From an uncultured Aquimonas sp. (lineage in GTDB: Bacteria; Pseudomonadota; Gammaproteobacteria; Xanthomonadales; Xanthomonadaceae), in assembly GCA_946481615.1 (NCBI GenBank), contig CAMLOR010000134.1, forward strand, positions 1 to 8,743: a stretch of 8,743 bases of DNA, written 5' to 3'. Position 1 is the stretch's first letter; each line of letters starts with the position of its first letter. The notes below the pieces were generated by a model. That model was not told the origin of the DNA. It did not search any database and saw only the letters and a program-made list of their open reading frames with translations. Both the position numbers and the translations under genes were made by a program. Shown here one piece after another: positions 6,245-8,743 of the stretch.

Positions 6245-7711
6245 TCAGGCGCGACACCCCGAGAGCTTCACCCGCTGCCCGATCCGGATCAGGTACTTCG
6301 GCGCCTTGATACCGTTCGCGCTCGCCAGCGATTTGACGTTGCACCCACGCGCCCGGGCGATCGAGTGCAGCGAATCGCCGCGCCGCACGGTGTAGACGGA
6401 AGCGGTCGCCGACGCCGCCATGCGCCGCGCGGCCGGTGGAGCCACCGGCGGGCGAGCCTCGTGCAGGTCGCGGCTCATCGCCAGTTTCGGGCCGCTCTCG
6501 CAGTCGATCTGGTAGTGCTTGAGCGCCGCCTGCGGCATCTCGAGCCGGGTGCCGGCAGGCAGGCGCATGGTCGGCTCCCAGCGCGGATTGAGATTGCGCA
6601 GATGGCGGAACCAGCCGCGCGGATTGCCCTGCTGCCCAAGACACACCGCGATTTCGTTGATCGAGGTCGGCGCCTTCAGCACGACGGCGGCCGAGCGCGT
6701 GTCGTAAGCAGGCAGGCTCAGGTTGTACTGCTCCGGGTGCAGGAACAGCCACGCCGCGGCCAGCACCATCGGCACGTACTCGCGCGTTTCCGGCGGCAGC
6801 GCGTTGAACACCTGCGGGCTCCAGAAATCCTTCTTGCCGCGGTTCGACAGCCGCGCCAGGCGCCCTTCGCCGCCGTTGTAGGCCGCCAGCGCGAGCGCGA
6901 GGTTGTCGTTGAGATCGGCGAAGCGCTCGTTGAGATAGGCCGCGTTTGCGCGCGCCGATTCGGCCGGATCGAAACGCAGGTCGAACGGCCCGCCGCGGTT
7001 GAGGCCGAAGCGCGCCCCGGTGGCCGGCATGAACTGCAGCGGGCCGGCGGCGCCGGCGCGGCTCACCGCGTGCACCTTGCCGCCCGATTCCTTGGCCAGG
7101 ATGCCGAACAGCAGCGCTTCGGGCAGCCCGGATTTCTCGTAGGCCGGGAACATGTGGTGGCGCATGAACTGGTAGTTCTCCCAGGCGTCGAGCAGCTGCG
7201 GACGCATCCACGTCAGCCATTCCTCGAGCGCGGCCTTGAGCGGCTCGTTGAGTTCGATCACCTTGGCGAGGTCGCGGCCTTTGAGCATCGCCACGGTGCG
7301 CGCGGCCTGCGGCATGGCCTGCACCACCGGTGAATCGCCTTCGCCCGCGGCCTGCGTGCCTTCGCCGTTCACCGGGTCGGCATCCTCCGTGGTGCCGGTG
7401 AGGAAGCGCGCCTGACGCACCAGCAGCGCGTCCTGCGCGGCGATCACGCGGCGCACGTCGCAGCCGCGCTGCGCCAGGCAGCGCTCGCCCAGGGCGACCA
7501 GATCCTCGCGCGCGCCGGTGTATTCGCGCCGCGCGCCTTCGCCGTCGTCGGCTTCGTAGAGCTCCACGGCCTTGTCGAAGCGCGCGCTGGCGCGCTCGAT
7601 GTCGGCGTACAGCGCGTTGACCGCCTGCTCGTCGCCCGGTTTCGTCTTCTGCGGCCCCTGCGCGGCGCAGGCGGTGAGCAGGACGGCGGCGAGAACGGCG
7701 ATTCGGTGCAT
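6245..7711 (-). CDS. mltD: MltD-like membrane-bound lytic murein transglycosylase, lipoprotein with SLT and LysM domains
   Basis: A 488-residue protein on the minus strand. The N-terminus M-H-R-I-A-V-L-A-A-V-L-L-T-A-C is a lipoprotein signal with lipobox L-T-A-C and lipidated Cys15. Alanine after it suggests sorting to the outer membrane. A charged, probably helical region (about 30-170) precedes a family 1 SLT domain: catalytic glutamate E208 in G-I-L-A-K-E-S-G-G, then G-A-A-G-P-L-Q-F-M-P-A-T-G ending at 232, A-A-Y-N-G-G at 276-281 and E-T-R-E-Y-V-P-M at 308-315. One LysM peptidoglycan-binding domain lies at about 440-483 (Y-T-V-R-R-G-D-S-L). Such enzymes cleave glycan strands to 1,6-anhydro products during wall turnover. 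E. coli MltD has two LysM; this one has one and a longer N-terminal region. The start at 7711 is preferred over an in-frame ATG at 7798 because the signal peptide begins there and GGAAG lies seven bases upstream. The symbol is by domain resemblance; orthology is not proven. Confidence 0.88.
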   Translation of the reverse strand: MHRIAVLAAVLLTACAAQGPQKTKPGDEQAVNALYADIERASARFDKAVELYEADDGEGARREYTGAREDLVALGERCLAQRGCDVRRVIAAQDALLVRQARFLTGTTEDADPVNGEGTQAAGEGDSPVVQAMPQAARTVAMLKGRDLAKVIELNEPLKAALEEWLTWMRPQLLDAWENYQFMRHHMFPAYEKSGLPEALLFGILAKESGGKVHAVSRAGAAGPLQFMPATGARFGLNRGGPFDLRFDPAESARANAAYLNERFADLNDNLALALAAYNGGEGRLARLSNRGKKDFWSPQVFNALPPETREYVPMVLAAAWLFLHPEQYNLSLPAYDTRSAAVVLKAPTSINEIAVCLGQQGNPRGWFRHLRNLNPRWEPTMRLPAGTRLEMPQAALKHYQIDCESGPKLAMSRDLHEARPPVAPPAARRMAASATASVYTVRRGDSLHSIARARGCNVKSLASANGIKAPKYLIRIGQRVKLSGCRA

Positions 7712-7764
7712 GCGAAGACTTCCGATGGGGCGGCCGCAGCCTAGCGGAAGTGCGACGCGGTGCC

Positions 7765-7770
7765 TAGAAT
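7765..7770 (+). promoter_or_regulatory. Candidate -10 box for the yjgR-like gene
   Basis: TAGAAT at 7765-7770 matches five of six bases of TATAAT. It sits in the 89-base divergent gap, 30 bases before GTG 7801, so transcription could start near 7777. At 17-base spacing the -35 would be TAGCGG (7742-7747), a weak match. A purine run GGGGG at 7785-7789 is the only ribosome-binding-site-like sequence, 11 bases before the GTG. I see no clear promoter for the divergent mltD-like gene in this gap. Confidence 0.4.
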
Positions 7771-7800
7771 CGGGACTTCGCTTCGGGGGCCCTGCCACGC

Positions 7801-8743
7801 GTGAACGACATCCTGATCGGCAAGGGCGAGACGCCCGTGCACCTGCTGGCCAAGTACGGCAACCGCCACGGCCTCGTGGCCGGCGCCACCGGCACGGGCA
7901 AATCCGTTTCCCTGATGGTGCTCGCCGAAGGCTTCTCGCGCCTGGGCGTGCCGGTGTTCCTGGCCGACGTGAAGGGCGACGTGGCCGGCCTCGCGGTGCC
8001 GGGCGCGATGAATCCGAAGATCGCCGAGCGCGTCGCGCAGATCGGCATCGAGGGCTACGCCAACGAAGGCAATCCCGTCGTGTTCTGGGATCTGTACGGC
8101 AAGTCCGGCCATCCGGTGCGCGCCACCGTCTCGGAGATCGGGCCCACGCTGCTGGCGCGCATGCTCGAACTCAACGACACGCAGTCCGGCGTGCTCGACA
8201 TCGCCTTCAAGCTGGCCGACGACCATGGCTGGCTGCTGCTCGATCTCGACGATCTGCGCGCCCTGCTCGGTTTCGTGGCCGAGCATCGCAAGGAAATCTC
8301 CACCGACTATGGCCTGGTGAGCGCGCCTTCGATCGGCGCCATCCAGCGCGCGCTGCTGCGTCTGGAACAGGACGGCGGCGAGCAGTTCCTCGGCGAGCCG
8401 GCGCTGGAACTGGCCGATCTGATGCGCACCGATCTTTCCGGCCGCGGCATCGTCAACATCCTGGCGGCCGATCAGTTGATCCTGCGCCCGCGCCTGTATT
8501 CGAGCTTCCTGCTCTGGCTGCTGTCGGAGCTGTTCGAGAATCTGCCCGAGGTGGGCGATCTGGAAAAACCGAAGCTGGTGTTCGTGTTCGACGAGGCCCA
8601 TCTGCTGTTCGACGACGCGCCTCCGGCGCTGCGCCAGCGCGTCGAACAGGTCGTGCGCATCATCCGCTCCAAGGGCGTGGGCGTGTATTTCTGCTCGCAG
8701 TTCCCCGACGACGTGCCCGACGACATCCTGGGCCAGCTCGGCA
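7801..8743 (+). CDS. yjgR: YjgR/DUF853 HerA-like P-loop ATPase (3' truncated by window edge)
   Basis: Positions 7801-8743 are open in one frame, giving the first 314 residues of a protein that continues past the window; the family is about 500 residues. The opening N-R-H-G-L-V-A-G-A-T-G-T-G-K-S (21-35, Walker A 28-35), then V-P-V-F-L-A-D-V-K-G-D near 50-60, identifies the DUF853/YjgR family of HerA/FtsK-like ATPases. Walker B is L-V-F-V-F-D-E-A-H at 259-267 (D264, E265). The segment S-Q-F-P-D-D-V-P-D-D-I-L-G-Q-L-G at 299-314 is the conserved post-Walker-B block of the family. The cellular role is not established; HerA relatives pump or process DNA. The start GTG 7801 is used because the frame has a stop TAG at 7765-7767, no ATG until 7915 (beyond Walker A), and GTG gives the usual family N-terminus. 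The Shine-Dalgarno sequence is weak. Confidence 0.93.
   Translation, partial: MNDILIGKGETPVHLLAKYGNRHGLVAGATGTGKSVSLMVLAEGFSRLGVPVFLADVKGDVAGLAVPGAMNPKIAERVAQIGIEGYANEGNPVVFWDLYGKSGHPVRATVSEIGPTLLARMLELNDTQSGVLDIAFKLADDHGWLLLDLDDLRALLGFVAEHRKEISTDYGLVSAPSIGAIQRALLRLEQDGGEQFLGEPALELADLMRTDLSGRGIVNILAADQLILRPRLYSSFLLWLLSELFENLPEVGDLEKPKLVFVFDEAHLLFDDAPPALRQRVEQVVRIIRSKGVGVYFCSQFPDDVPDDILGQLG

Noticed and set aside
6365..7333. 322-codon plus-strand frame opposite the lytic transglycosylase gene
   Set aside because: Arg/His/Val-rich shadow of the SLT/LysM gene, with no motif or plausible ribosome binding site.
7741..8601. 286-codon minus-strand frame opposite the yjgR-like gene
   Set aside because: The plus strand codes for intact Walker A and B motifs; the antisense frame has no recognisable domain.

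Overview
The window is ordinary-looking, very GC-rich chromosomal DNA from a gammaproteobacterium. Codon use, the REP-like palindromes and the protein variants point to the Xanthomonadales/Lysobacterales (Xanthomonas, Lysobacter, Rhodanobacter relatives). That placement is inference, because there is no rRNA here to prove it. No phage, plasmid, CRISPR, tRNA or transposase gene is visible.

Layout. Positions 3-179 are the C-terminal end of a SCO1/SenC-type copper chaperone, followed two bases later by psd (phosphatidylserine decarboxylase, 182-1021). Positions 1024-1108 hold a pair of inverted REP-like palindromes. Positions 1115-1320 are the control region of the threonine operon. It contains a good -35 hexamer, an unannotated 24-codon leader peptide with six consecutive threonine codons (1151-1225), a strong GC hairpin (1234-1265), and a second hairpin (1298-1320) that buries the ribosome binding site of thrA. 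thrA (aspartokinase/homoserine dehydrogenase, 1321-3816), thrB (homoserine kinase, 3998-4921) and thrC (threonine synthase, 4918-6213) follow. They turn aspartate into threonine together with aspartate-semialdehyde dehydrogenase, which is encoded elsewhere. A second REP pair, with a foreign repeat lodged in one hairpin loop, separates thrA from thrB (3828-3939).

Convergent to thrC lies a lipoprotein lytic transglycosylase of the MltD type with a C-terminal LysM domain (6245-7711, minus strand). Divergent from it, the last 943 bases carry the first 314 codons of a YjgR/DUF853 HerA-like ATPase starting at GTG 7801.

The most interesting parts are non-coding. The thr leader has no U-tract terminator and appears able to switch the thrA start site between a sequestered and an open form. 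The nested and duplicated REP elements flank thrA as direct repeats. Both are read by eye and need folding and comparative checks.
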